Source of the DNA: a virus
Direction: 5' to 3' (one strand)
DNA: 53,541 nt
IMG/VR virus record: IMGVR_UViG_3300002242_000923
Coordinates: 1 to 53,541 of that record
Part shown: one piece after another, positions 1 through 8,399 of the stretch
Layout of the letters: each line of letters starts with the position of its first letter
Numbering within the stretch: position 1 is the first letter of the stretch
Made by a program: the position numbers and the translations under genes
The notes under the pieces: model-generated
The model's database searches: none
Told to the model about the DNA's origin: nothing
Seen by the model: only the letters and a program-made list of their open reading frames with translations

Positions 1-2
1 GT

Positions 3-353
3 AAAGGTGAAGACAAAGAAGATATGAAGAAATCTATCGATAAGTCTGAAACTTTAATGAAATCTTATATCGATGAAAAATATAGTTCTCTAGAAGAAAA
101 ACTTTCTAAGATGGCTGCTGCGATTGAAGCTATTGCTGATGCGCCAGTTGCTAGAAAAGGTATTCCTTCTGGTATTACTGCTCTTGCTAAGTCTACTGAT
201 GAAGTAGAACAACTAAGCAAGTCAGATGTAGCAAACAAGCTATTTGAACTTAAAAAATCTGGTCAAAGTGTAAATTCTGAAGATATTTTTAGAGTTGAAA
301 CTGGAAGCCAAGAAAACGCTAACCTAATTGCAAGCAAATACGGGCTTAAATAA
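3..353 (+). CDS. C-terminal part of a head assembly protein upstream of the capsid gene (5' end cut by window)
   Basis: The frame is open from the first bases of the window, so the first ATG at 24 is probably internal and the gene starts outside. The visible part is charged and helical (residues rich in K, E, S), then has a short Gly/Pro break (RKGIPSGITALAK) and a C-terminal segment (ANKLFELKKSGQ, DIFRVETG). It lies 19 bases before the major capsid protein start, the usual place of a scaffold or prohead protease. No catalytic motif is visible in this fragment, so scaffold against protease tail is left open. Confidence 0.7.
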   Translation, partial: KGEDKEDMKKSIDKSETLMKSYIDEKYSSLEEKLSKMAAAIEAIADAPVARKGIPSGITALAKSTDEVEQLSKSDVANKLFELKKSGQSVNSEDIFRVETGSQENANLIASKYGLK

Positions 354-372
354 TCTATAGGAGATGAATAAA

Positions 373-1818
373 ATGAACGTAAACGAAACTGTTAACCAAA
401 TCAATTCAGGGCTGGAGCAGGGGATTGTTTCTCCTCAAGAAGTTGAAGCCTTAAACAAAGCTATTACTGCCGGATACGGTGGTGCTGGTAAACCTACTGA
501 CCTTACTTATGGTGGTGTCCTTCAAGCGGAATCTTTAGAGTCAACTCTAAAGTCAATCACGTTTGACATGAAGAACTTAAAGTTCTGGCCTGCAATTAGT
601 GTAGATAAGGCATACAATCTATTTGAGCAATATAATCGTCTAATCGGTTATGGTTCTGATTCTTCACCGTATATCGGAGAAGGTGGAGCACCTAGAGAAG
701 AAGATTCTACTTATATCAGAGACGGTCAAAGGATCGTATTCTTTGGTACTCGTAGGAAAGTATCGCATCAAATGACACTTGTTAGAACTACTGTTGGTGA
801 CATCGTAGCTCAACAAGCAAAAGAAGGAACAATGCACCTTCTTAAAAATGTAGAACGTGAAATGTACTGGGCACATGCTCACTTCACTAACGCAGCTACT
901 GGAGTTCAAAATGGAGCGATCTCTGATCTTCCTTCTAACTCTATTGCTATGAACGGACTTTTACAGCAATTGCTTAAAGGTGACGATGATAGTCAACAAA
1001 AATCACAAGCCTTTGAGGGTTATGGTGAAGTAAGAAGTATCTCTAAAGATTTAGATGGTGCTGTACTTAGCCAAGATGACCTTGAAGATCTTGCAGTTAT
1101 CGCTCTAGAGAACTTCGGTGCTCCAAGCGAATTGCACATCGAGCCACTTGCGCTTAGTTCTTTTATTAAGCAATTTTATCCACAATTCAGATCAGCTCCT
1201 GGTTTAGCTGCACAATCTGTTGGTTATGATGTTAATAAGATGACTACTTCTGCAGGTAACATCGATTTCAAACCAAATCTATTCCTTAGACCAAGAGGTA
1301 GAGCAAGAGCTGTAGGTATTACAGGAGCTCCAGTAGCACCTGTTGTCGGTGCTGTTGGTTCTGCTACTAACCCAGCTGGTTCTTTAACTGCTACTGATTC
1401 TTATGATTATGTAGTAACTGCCGTTAATGATCACGGTGAAGGTTCTGTTTCTAATGTTCAAACTGCTGTTGTTCAAGTTGCTGGTTCTGCACAAATTTCG
1501 ATTGGTGTAGTTGCTGGTGCAAAGTTCTACAAAGTTTATCGTAAGGTAACTGGTGCTGCTGCTGGAACTGAGCAATTTGTAGGTAACTACAGAGCTGCTG
1601 GAGACGTAACTGATTCTGGTGCTAAAGGTGCTGGTCTTGGTGAGGCATTCTTGCTAGACATGAGTTCAGAAGTAATGAGATTTAAGCAGTTAAGTCCATT
1701 AAGTAAAATAAATTTTGCAATTGTAAGTACTGCACTTGAATTCGCAGTTGTTCTGTATGGTGCACTCTTTGTGTATGCTCCACGCTTTAATTGCTTGTTT
1801 AGAAACTTAGGAAAGTAA
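373..1818 (+). CDS. Major capsid protein with an inserted Ig/FN3-like domain
   Basis: Forms the icosahedral shell. The protein (481 residues) looks like an HK97-fold capsid protein of large myoviruses or siphoviruses: an N-terminal segment rich in small residues, a central region with GQRIVFFGTRRKVSHQ, and a C-terminal beta and helical part. About residues 320-425 are a Ser/Thr/Val/Ala-rich block (SYDYVVTAVNDHGEGSVS, then FYKVYRKVTGA) typical of an Ig or FN3-like insertion exposed on the shell. I chose the ATG at 373 over 364 because the AGGAG at 359-363 is nine bases before it but touches the earlier ATG. A strong terminator follows, as expected for a highly expressed gene. Confidence 0.85.
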   Translation: MNVNETVNQINSGLEQGIVSPQEVEALNKAITAGYGGAGKPTDLTYGGVLQAESLESTLKSITFDMKNLKFWPAISVDKAYNLFEQYNRLIGYGSDSSPYIGEGGAPREEDSTYIRDGQRIVFFGTRRKVSHQMTLVRTTVGDIVAQQAKEGTMHLLKNVEREMYWAHAHFTNAATGVQNGAISDLPSNSIAMNGLLQQLLKGDDDSQQKSQAFEGYGEVRSISKDLDGAVLSQDDLEDLAVIALENFGAPSELHIEPLALSSFIKQFYPQFRSAPGLAAQSVGYDVNKMTTSAGNIDFKPNLFLRPRGRARAVGITGAPVAPVVGAVGSATNPAGSLTATDSYDYVVTAVNDHGEGSVSNVQTAVVQVAGSAQISIGVVAGAKFYKVYRKVTGAAAGTEQFVGNYRAAGDVTDSGAKGAGLGEAFLLDMSSEVMRFKQLSPLSKINFAIVSTALEFAVVLYGALFVYAPRFNCLFRNLGK

Positions 1819-1846
1819 TCTAAGTTATTAAAATTACAAACAAATT

Positions 1847-1871
1847 GGCCCAACTTATGTTGGGCCTTTTT
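1847..1871 (+). terminator. Rho-independent terminator after capsid gene
   Basis: A perfect 8-bp stem GGCCCAAC/GTTGGGCC with a TTAT loop is followed by five T. It lies 28 bases after the capsid stop codon and separates the capsid transcript from the GIY-YIG gene. Confidence 0.9.
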
Positions 1872-1905
1872 GTACTAATTTAAGCAGTTATAACCATTAT
1901 CTAGG

Positions 1906-1911
1906 TATAAT
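1906..1911 (+). promoter_or_regulatory. TATAAT -10 box for the GIY-YIG gene
   Basis: CTAGGTATAAT lies between the capsid terminator and the TTG start at 1942. The preceding GG is shared with several other -10 boxes in this window (4918, 28080, 35442, 41173). No clear -35 is seen. Confidence 0.65.
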
Positions 1912-1941
1912 ATATTGTAATAGCACCATAAGAGGTTACAA

Positions 1942-3237
1942 TTGTTTATATATAGAATTAAAAATAAAAAGAATAATAAAATTTATATAGGTCAAACTAT
2001 TAGATCAATAAAAGAACGATGGAGTGCGCATTGTTCGTCATCAACTCGCAATACTAACAACTTATTTCACAATGCAATTGCGAAACACGGGAAGGATTCA
2101 TTTGAGATAGAGGAATTAGCTAAAGCTGATTCGCAAGAACAACTTGATGAATTAGAGAGTTTATATATAAAGTTAAATAATTCACTACACCCGTATGGTT
2201 ATAACCTTAAAACAGGTGGATCAAATGGGGTTGTATATTCAGATGAATCTAAGAAAAAAATGTCTGAGACTAAACTTGGAATACCTATATCAAAAGAAGC
2301 AAAAGACAAGATGAGTAAAGCACATAAGAAAATATGGGACAATGACGATGGAACGCTGTCTAAACAGAGAAGTAAAATAGTTAAAGAAGCATGGAAAAAT
2401 CAAGAATATCGTGAAAAAATATCCGCAGCAAGAAAAGAGTACTGGTCTAATCAGCAAAATAGAGAAAAAGCTAGTGAACGAGGTAAAAAAATGGCATCTG
2501 ATCCTAAGTATATTAAAAAAGTAAGTGATGGTGTTAAGAGTGCTCACAAAAAACCAGAAACTAAAAAGAAAATGCGCAAACATTATGATAAACAAATGAA
2601 ACAAGTAATAGATTCTAATGGCGTTGTGTATCCATCGATTAAGGATGCAGCTGACAAGTTGGGCATCATGCCTAGCAATATAGTTAAAGTTATAAAGGGT
2701 GACTATAAGAAAACAAAAGGATTAGTCTTTAGATATGTTGAAAACAAAAAGACAAACAAAGAATTAGATGTAATATATCAAGAAAAATTAATAAACCCAG
2801 ATTTAAGTCAACAAACTATATATATAGTTTCAGGCATAGCTGGTTCAGGCAAATCATGGGTATGCAATCAGCTTACTAGTAAATTTCATTACATTGCCTA
2901 CGATAAAAATAAGAAAAAAGATCATTTACATCTAATAAGATCAGCTCCCAAAGATAAAATAATCTTATATGATTTAAACATTAACACTTCAACATTTATA
3001 AGAAGAAATTGCGAAGAATTTAATATACGTTTTGTAACTATATTGGGTGATTTTTTACAAGTCAAACAACAATTAAAAGATCGAGGTGGAAAAATAACTA
3101 AAGGGACTTATTCGAGATGGAAAGTTATGAAAAAAAGAGCAAATACCTATGGAGAATGTCAAGGATCATCTTCTGAGATACTTAAATACCTTAAAAATCT
3201 AAAGCTCAATCTAGTACGCAAAATCAATCACGTATAA
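1942..3237 (+). CDS. GIY-YIG homing endonuclease fused to a C-terminal P-loop NTPase/kinase-like domain
   Basis: Residues 1-95 are a GIY-YIG nuclease (YRIKN and KIYIGQT motifs, Arg in IKERW). A NUMOD3-like basic stretch follows (DESKKKMSETKLGI, KEAKDKMSKAHKK and further basic repeats), then a NUMOD1/helix-turn-helix-like segment (YPSIKDAADKLGIMPSNIVK). From about residue 285 a different domain begins with a Walker A motif GIAGSGKS (near residues 298-305) in the setting IYIVSGIAGSGKSWVCNQL, as in polynucleotide kinase-like P-loop proteins. The start is TTG at 1942 with AAGAGG upstream at about 1930. It stands alone between a terminator and its own TATAAT box, as mobile endonuclease genes often do. 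The kinase-like tail is unusual for a GIY-YIG homing enzyme. Confidence 0.85.
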   Translation: MFIYRIKNKKNNKIYIGQTIRSIKERWSAHCSSSTRNTNNLFHNAIAKHGKDSFEIEELAKADSQEQLDELESLYIKLNNSLHPYGYNLKTGGSNGVVYSDESKKKMSETKLGIPISKEAKDKMSKAHKKIWDNDDGTLSKQRSKIVKEAWKNQEYREKISAARKEYWSNQQNREKASERGKKMASDPKYIKKVSDGVKSAHKKPETKKKMRKHYDKQMKQVIDSNGVVYPSIKDAADKLGIMPSNIVKVIKGDYKKTKGLVFRYVENKKTNKELDVIYQEKLINPDLSQQTIYIVSGIAGSGKSWVCNQLTSKFHYIAYDKNKKKDHLHLIRSAPKDKIILYDLNINTSTFIRRNCEEFNIRFVTILGDFLQVKQQLKDRGGKITKGTYSRWKVMKKRANTYGECQGSSSEILKYLKNLKLNLVRKINHV

Positions 3238-3238
3238 T
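3233..3238 (+). promoter_or_regulatory. TATAAT box six bases before ATG 3245 (leaderless promoter)
   Basis: CGTATAATCTATCTATG overlaps the stop codon of the GIY-YIG gene. Exactly six bases separate the hexamer from the ATG, so a normal sigma70-type start site would fall on the A of the start codon. Confidence 0.55.
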
Positions 3239-3244
3239 CTATCT

Positions 3245-3391
3245 ATGAAAGATTTGATATTAAAACCACAAGAAATTAAATTACTAAAAGTATTAAACTC
3301 ATTAAATTTAATTGAGTCAAAACTTATAGAAAAAATCTACAATAAAAGGTCTCATTTCGCGAAATTTGTTTATAGAGTGAGGTTTAAGTGA
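3245..3391 (+). CDS. Small helical protein (48 aa), coupled to the next gene
   Basis: The frame begins MKDLILKPQEIKLLKVLNSL and ends with a very basic tail. There is no ribosome binding site, but a TATAAT box six bases upstream predicts a leaderless mRNA. The stop overlaps the GTG start of the next gene as GTGA, a typical translational coupling. The segment LLKVLNSLNLIESKLI resembles the small helical proteins seen at 28081, 43069, 44531 and 48614. Function unknown. Confidence 0.55.
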   Translation: MKDLILKPQEIKLLKVLNSLNLIESKLIEKIYNKRSHFAKFVYRVRFK

Positions 3392-3840
3392 GTTATCTCA
3401 AACAATTCCTTACTGATCTAACAGATAGTGGCGAATATTATGCAGAAATGTTAGATAACTGTGCTGAAATATACATAGTGACTGAACAAAAACCAGTGTT
3501 AATGCTTGAATTTGATGAAAAAGTTTACCACTTAAACTTTCGATGTGATCTTACCTCTAATACTGTGGCTCAAATGACATATGATATGGCCTGTATAGAC
3601 GAAGATTTAGTCATTGGAAAAGACTTTTTTTCATCGCCGGATACAGGGATTGTATACGGTAAAGAAGCATTGGATTTATATTTTACATCTATAGTGCAGG
3701 CTATAGATACAGCACGATTGCAACAAGAAACAACACTAGATGATTCTGTATATGTAGTAACACAACCGATAATGACATATGGGAAAAAGAATGATACAAA
3801 CAATAAATTGCAGAGATTGTGGGGAACCGACTTGGAATAG
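3388..3840 (+). CDS. Hypothetical phage protein (150 aa)
   Basis: GTG start overlapping the stop of the preceding small gene (GTGA). The product is acidic and mixed alpha/beta, with no motif I recognise. It belongs to a short run 3245-4886 of overlapping genes that ends in an exonuclease. Codon use matches its neighbours. Confidence 0.7.
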   Translation: MSYLKQFLTDLTDSGEYYAEMLDNCAEIYIVTEQKPVLMLEFDEKVYHLNFRCDLTSNTVAQMTYDMACIDEDLVIGKDFFSSPDTGIVYGKEALDLYFTSIVQAIDTARLQQETTLDDSVYVVTQPIMTYGKKNDTNNKLQRLWGTDLE

Positions 3841-3988
3841 AACCGAGCGCTGCTGTCCTTGCAAGAGGACATGGAGGAAGAAAGTGGCTGAAACTAAAGA
3901 AAGTGCCAAAAAGGATTTGGAAAAAGCCATACGGTGTATCCAAAAACATATAGACAAAGAACTAACCGAGGATAAAAATAATGGCTAA
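3779..3988 (+). CDS. Small zinc-finger-like protein
   Basis: About 69 residues. The N-terminal third holds CRDCGEPTWNRTERCCPC, a likely four-Cys zinc site; the rest is a Lys/Glu-rich helix. It overlaps the previous gene by 62 bases in another frame, and the next gene starts eight bases before its stop. An internal ATG at 3791 is an alternative start with a GGGAAAAAG just upstream. The conserved Cys spacing argues that this frame is real. Confidence 0.6.
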   Translation: MGKRMIQTINCRDCGEPTWNRTERCCPCKRTWRKKVAETKESAKKDLEKAIRCIQKHIDKELTEDKNNG

Positions 3989-4886
3989 GAAAAAAGTTGC
4001 TAAAAAGACTACAGTTAAGAAGACTGCTAAAAAGGCTACAGTTAAGAAGACTGCTAAAAAGTACAAGAGATTTGCGCCTCCAGTTAGTAATGTTGGTAAA
4101 CCAAAAGTTCTTGTCTATGATATAGAAACAGCCCCTGTTCTAGCCTCAGTGTGGGGATTATTTGATCAGAATGTTGGTCTAAATATGATTGAGTCAGATT
4201 GGCACATTATGTCCTGGTCTGCTAAGTGGCTCGATGCTCCAGAGAATGAAGTTATGTATATGGATCAACGTCGTAAAAGAAACATAGAAGATGACAAAGA
4301 TCTGCTGAAAGAGATTTGGTCTCTTCTAGATGAGGCAGATATGGTTATTACCCAAAATGGTAAAAAGTTTGACCAAAAGAAGTTAAATGCAAGATTTATA
4401 CTAAGTGGAATGCAACCACCATCATCATATAAGCATATAGATACCCTTCGTATAGCTAAGAAGCATTTTGCTTTTACTAGCAATAAGTTAGCGTATATGA
4501 CAGATAAATTGTGTGTTAAATATAAGAAATTAAGCCACGGCCAGTTTCCAGGGTTTGAGTTGTGGAAAGAGTGTATGGCAGGAAATCAAGATGCTTGGCA
4601 AGAAATGGAAGATTATAACAAATATGATGTTCTATCACTAGAAGAGCTATATAGAATATTAATTCCTTGGGATAATACATTCAATTTTAATACTTATCAC
4701 GACTCAACAGATGTTTACTGTAAATGCGGCAATAATACTTTTTCAAAAAATGGCTTTTATCACTCAAATGCAGGTAAATATCAAAAATATAAATGTAAAA
4801 GCTGCGGTCATGAAAGTCGAGATAAGGTTAACTTGTTGTCTAAAGACAAGCGCAAAAGCTTAAGACCAGAGACGCCTAAGACATAA
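3981..4886 (+). CDS. DnaQ/RNase H-fold 3'-5' exonuclease with histone-like N-terminal tail and C-terminal zinc ribbon
   Basis: Residues 1-30 are Ala/Lys/Thr repeats (KKTAKKATVKKTAKK) like histone H1 tails. The catalytic DEDD-type core follows: YDIETAP (D47, E49), then ITQNGKKFD near residues 117-126, then YNKYDV near 213-218. A C-terminal zinc ribbon (CKCG near 248, CKSCG near 273) resembles those of transposases and nucleic-acid enzymes. The family is the RNase_H_2-type exonucleases found in many phages, likely acting on DNA or RNA ends. The basic tail may tether it to the phage genome. It is the last gene before a new promoter. Confidence 0.8.
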   Translation: MAKKKVAKKTTVKKTAKKATVKKTAKKYKRFAPPVSNVGKPKVLVYDIETAPVLASVWGLFDQNVGLNMIESDWHIMSWSAKWLDAPENEVMYMDQRRKRNIEDDKDLLKEIWSLLDEADMVITQNGKKFDQKKLNARFILSGMQPPSSYKHIDTLRIAKKHFAFTSNKLAYMTDKLCVKYKKLSHGQFPGFELWKECMAGNQDAWQEMEDYNKYDVLSLEELYRILIPWDNTFNFNTYHDSTDVYCKCGNNTFSKNGFYHSNAGKYQKYKCKSCGHESRDKVNLLSKDKRKSLRPETPKT

Positions 4887-4917
4887 ACAGACTCACTCAT
4901 TTAACTGTTAGATATGG

Positions 4918-4923
4918 TATAAT
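4918..4923 (+). promoter_or_regulatory. TATAAT -10 box upstream of the structural run
   Basis: GATATGGTATAAT lies 37 bases before the ATG at 4961, which has AAGGAG upstream. It would start transcription of the small virion genes from 4961 on. Confidence 0.65.
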
Positions 4924-4960
4924 CTCCTTATGAGCATTAGTTTATAAGGAGATTTATCAC

Positions 4961-5287
4961 ATGGCACAAAAGAATAAAGCAAGAAAGATGCTTACAAACA
5001 ATGTCGCAGCAATCGCACAGGCATTAGTATCCGTTAACCTTCCAGGTAAGGTAATTACAGACCCAATAAATGCAGCAGTAAAAGTCGGAGAAGGGAATAT
5101 CCTTAGAATCCAGACATCTGGTGATTTATTTGTAGCCTTTAGTGATGAGAGCAGTATTGGTGTTGTATCTGCAGCTACTACCCCAGCAGTTAAATTAGTT
5201 GGAGCTGGAGTTCATTATGTTGTATGTCAAAGCACATATGTGAGAGCTAGTGGAACAGCGACAAGAGTAGAACTTTTAGAATTCTAA
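4961..5287 (+). CDS. Small virion-type protein (108 aa), possible head decoration or fibre protein
   Basis: The N-terminus is basic (MAQKNKARKML); the rest is rich in Val, Ala, Thr and Gly and predicted to be beta (LRIQTSGDLFVAF, VHYVVCQSTYVRASG). Small beta proteins of this make-up after a capsid gene are often decoration or head-fibre proteins. It has a good AAGGAG site and its own TATAAT box. The function is inferred from composition and position only. Confidence 0.65.
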   Translation: MAQKNKARKMLTNNVAAIAQALVSVNLPGKVITDPINAAVKVGEGNILRIQTSGDLFVAFSDESSIGVVSAATTPAVKLVGAGVHYVVCQSTYVRASGTATRVELLEF

Positions 5288-5296
5288 GGAGAAAAT

Positions 5297-6322
5297 ATGA
5301 AGGTTGATAACTTCAAGGAGTTGCTCTTAAAGAAGTCAGAAGACAATAGGAATCTGCAAGTCCTTATTAAATACATGAAAGAAGAGTATCTAGTGGATCA
5401 CATAGTTGAATCTCTAAAGAAAATGGCTTCTTCATATTCAAAGAAGAATCCTAATGCTGGATTAACAAACTTTGGCTCTACAATGGATGAGTTTACAGAA
5501 GGTGACATGATCCATGATGCTTTGTCTCATCATGCTTCTGCATATAAGGCTGCATTGAAAGCTGGAGATAAAAAAACAGCTGATAAACATATGTCTCAAA
5601 TACATAAGATTATGCACATGTCTGATAAAGTAACAAAAGATGGTCTAAATGATCACTCAGGTGGAAAACTAAGAATAGATGCAATTGACCCTAAGCCATG
5701 GGAAAGAACAGGCAAAACTAACGTGAACGATAAAGGGAAATTTAAAACCGACACAGTTGGTTGGAAATACCAAAGAGCTAATCCTGACTATAGTCATCTT
5801 AGAGGTGCTCCACATGAGTCATATAAAGGGGAAATTAGAGCTCACGGTCACAATAAGGCGTACCCATTAGAGGAAATGAAGGTTAATGATAAGCATATTC
5901 ATATAGACGATGATCATGATTTTAATGGAGAATATCAACCTCACCCATTCGACTCTCACCCAGTTATGGGTATATATAATACAAAGCCAAGTGACCATAA
6001 CGACTTAAAGCAAGAAGAGTATCTAAAAAATGTTGATGCTTTTAATGACGAAGGTGGTGGATTAGATGCTTATTATGATATGATTGAAGCAAGAGATCCA
6101 GAAGCTCATGCTGCCCGTGGAAGTGTTAAGCATCCAGGTGTTCATGAGGATGTTCCAGGATTAAACATTGATAGGGAAACAAAAGAAGCTCCGGCAGCAG
6201 TGTCTACAAAGGTTGATGATCTACCAGAAAAAGCCCCTTCATTGCAGGATATGAAAGCACAGCAAAAATCTAAATTACAAGATATTCTAGCTAATGCAAA
6301 ACCGCCAAAGGCAGGTAAATAA
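5297..6322 (+). CDS. Hypothetical virion-associated protein, His/Asp-rich
   Basis: 341 residues, hydrophilic, rich in His, Asp and Lys (HIHIDDDHDFNGEYQPHP). No catalytic signature recognised. AGGAGA precedes the ATG by five bases, and its TAA overlaps the ATG of the next gene (TAATG). It is cotranscribed with the head genes, so it is probably an internal head or portal-associated protein. Confidence 0.65.
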   Translation: MKVDNFKELLLKKSEDNRNLQVLIKYMKEEYLVDHIVESLKKMASSYSKKNPNAGLTNFGSTMDEFTEGDMIHDALSHHASAYKAALKAGDKKTADKHMSQIHKIMHMSDKVTKDGLNDHSGGKLRIDAIDPKPWERTGKTNVNDKGKFKTDTVGWKYQRANPDYSHLRGAPHESYKGEIRAHGHNKAYPLEEMKVNDKHIHIDDDHDFNGEYQPHPFDSHPVMGIYNTKPSDHNDLKQEEYLKNVDAFNDEGGGLDAYYDMIEARDPEAHAARGSVKHPGVHEDVPGLNIDRETKEAPAAVSTKVDDLPEKAPSLQDMKAQQKSKLQDILANAKPPKAGK

Positions 6323-7554
6323 TGGATGCAATGGAATTATTAAAATCGATTAATGATATTCTTAAAAAGAATGAACAATTCTTAATAGATAACCCTGAAG
6401 CATTTAAGTTGATTGAAGGAAGACTGCAAAAAGCAGTTTATGACCCAGAAGATGAAATGACTGATGAGGATTTTTATAATCAAGAAGATGATTCTGGCAT
6501 ATCAGATTTATTTGACGATGTTCCTAAAGATGATTTCGATGAAAACTTAGATGGTCATATAGATGATGACGAAGCTGCTCAGTGGTTAAAAGAGAATGAG
6601 GATAATGTAAAAGGTGAAAAAGACATAGATGGTGATGGTGATATAGATTTATCAGAAAAAGCAAAACAAAAAATTGCAGCTACTGATAAGAAAACTGATA
6701 AAAATAAAGTTTCAAGTTCTGGTTATAGAGAGTGGGCGCCTAAAGATAAATATGAAGACAATCACCAATCAGCTATTGATAAATATGTTAATGATGGATA
6801 TTCTCCCAGAGAAGCTGAAAGATTAGCTGGAGCAAGTGATTCTCCAAATGATTTTCAATCAGCCTTAAAGCATAAAATAAAACCATCTCAGCCATCTAAA
6901 AAAATGCTTGAGCGCATGAAAGGACTGGCTGGGGATTGGTTGAGAAATGCTGAGCGTAAGATTGGTGAATCAGCAGATGCTAAGAAAAACCCTATTAAGC
7001 ATGCATCGTCAAAAGCATTAAATGCTCACGAAAATGCACATAATGATTTTAATGCATCTTATAATAAATTTTTGTCTTCTGATGATGTAAAAGATTTAAG
7101 AGGTAGAGCTAGAACTAATGCAATAAGAGAATTCAAAAAACAATATAATAACGACAATCCAACACACAGAGAAAATGTAATTCAAGCTGCTAATGCAGGT
7201 AAAGAATATGATTTAGCTATGAATCAAAGAAAAAAGCACTTAGAAGAAGGTAAACAATCAATTCTTGATGCTGGTAAATCTGGTGGAGAAATGAGTACAG
7301 TTGGTGAGTATTCAAATGGAGCTTCTGGGGACACGAACAACATGACAGCACAAGGCGCAGCTCAAATGGCTGGTGGTGCTCAAGAAGAAGGTGGATATAC
7401 CTCTGGAACAGTTAAGGATCCAGCTATGCACTTTGCAGAGTCTAATCCCGAGTATGTTAAAAGTTTAAGGGATAAATTAACGAGCAAACTAACCCCTGAA
7501 CAATCAAATCGATTAAGTGCTATCACAAGTATAAGAAAAAAGGGAAGTGAGTAA
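6322..7554 (+). CDS. Hypothetical virion protein with two EF-hand/dockerin-like calcium loops
   Basis: 410 residues, acidic. Two calcium-loop patterns lie near residues 75-110: DENLDGHIDDDE and DIDGDGDIDLSE, each with D-x-[DN]-x-D-G spacing. The rest is helical and Asn/Lys/Ala-rich. Start and stop overlap both neighbours by one base (TAATG), so the block is translationally coupled. It may bind calcium in the virion; a related loop occurs in the product at 16910. Confidence 0.65.
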   Translation: MDAMELLKSINDILKKNEQFLIDNPEAFKLIEGRLQKAVYDPEDEMTDEDFYNQEDDSGISDLFDDVPKDDFDENLDGHIDDDEAAQWLKENEDNVKGEKDIDGDGDIDLSEKAKQKIAATDKKTDKNKVSSSGYREWAPKDKYEDNHQSAIDKYVNDGYSPREAERLAGASDSPNDFQSALKHKIKPSQPSKKMLERMKGLAGDWLRNAERKIGESADAKKNPIKHASSKALNAHENAHNDFNASYNKFLSSDDVKDLRGRARTNAIREFKKQYNNDNPTHRENVIQAANAGKEYDLAMNQRKKHLEEGKQSILDAGKSGGEMSTVGEYSNGASGDTNNMTAQGAAQMAGGAQEEGGYTSGTVKDPAMHFAESNPEYVKSLRDKLTSKLTPEQSNRLSAITSIRKKGSE

Positions 7555-8390
7555 TGGCTAAAAGTGAAACAAATTCAAGGGGAATATTTCCGGCATGGTC
7601 ACAGAGTGGTGAAGATGTCAGTGGAACATTTGAAAGATATAAACCTTTACCAACGCCAGTAGGATTAAAAGCTACGGCCTTATTTGGTTTGCCACTAAAG
7701 TCTGCGTTAACTGGAGATGAATTGTCAGATGATGCTATAAAGCATTATATTGATGGAGCTATTTCACAAATAGAACATGAGTTAGATTTATACATAACAC
7801 CAGTTGAATTTAAAGAACAGCATGATTACCGCAGACATGAGTTTACATGGAATTATAATTATCTTAAATTAAACCACCCTAATGTTATTAGTGTATCTAA
7901 GGTTGAACTATCATTTTCTAATGATGACGATAATTTAGGTTTTGTTCAATTTCCATTACAACATGTTCATTTACAGCCACAAGAAGGCGTAATACAGTTA
8001 GTTCCTGCATTTGGAACAAGTCTATCCGGATTTCTTTTATCTGCATTTTCAGGGACACAATTCCATGCATTAAGAGCAATTGGTCTAGACACATTTCCTG
8101 GCGGTGTAAGAGTTAATTATAAGGCTGGTTTTGAAAAGGATAAAGTGCCTGCAGCAATAGTAGAGTTAATAGAGAATATTGCTGCATTTAAGTTACTCAC
8201 TTTTATTGGACCGCTACTGTTTCCACATACATCTGTTGGAGTTAGTATGGATGGGGTTAGCCAGTCAGTTGGAACTCCAGGACCTCAATTTTTAGCACAG
8301 CGTATAAGAGACTTAGATGATATTATAGAAAAACAAAAATTAGCAATAAAAGGTTATTATCAAAGATCGTTTCAAATCGATTTCTTTTAA
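7554..8390 (+). CDS. Head-tail connector / head completion protein
   Basis: 278 residues. The pattern of an N-terminal helix pair (DDAIKHYIDGAISQIEHELDL), a central beta domain (HEFTWNYNYLKLNHPNVISV) and a C-terminal helix (IVELIENIAAFKLL) fits gp6/gp15-type neck adaptors that bind the portal ring. Position after the capsid gene agrees. It is coupled to the previous gene by TAATG. The exact subfamily is uncertain. Confidence 0.7.
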   Translation: MAKSETNSRGIFPAWSQSGEDVSGTFERYKPLPTPVGLKATALFGLPLKSALTGDELSDDAIKHYIDGAISQIEHELDLYITPVEFKEQHDYRRHEFTWNYNYLKLNHPNVISVSKVELSFSNDDDNLGFVQFPLQHVHLQPQEGVIQLVPAFGTSLSGFLLSAFSGTQFHALRAIGLDTFPGGVRVNYKAGFEKDKVPAAIVELIENIAAFKLLTFIGPLLFPHTSVGVSMDGVSQSVGTPGPQFLAQRIRDLDDIIEKQKLAIKGYYQRSFQIDFF

Positions 8391-8399
8391 GGAGAAGGT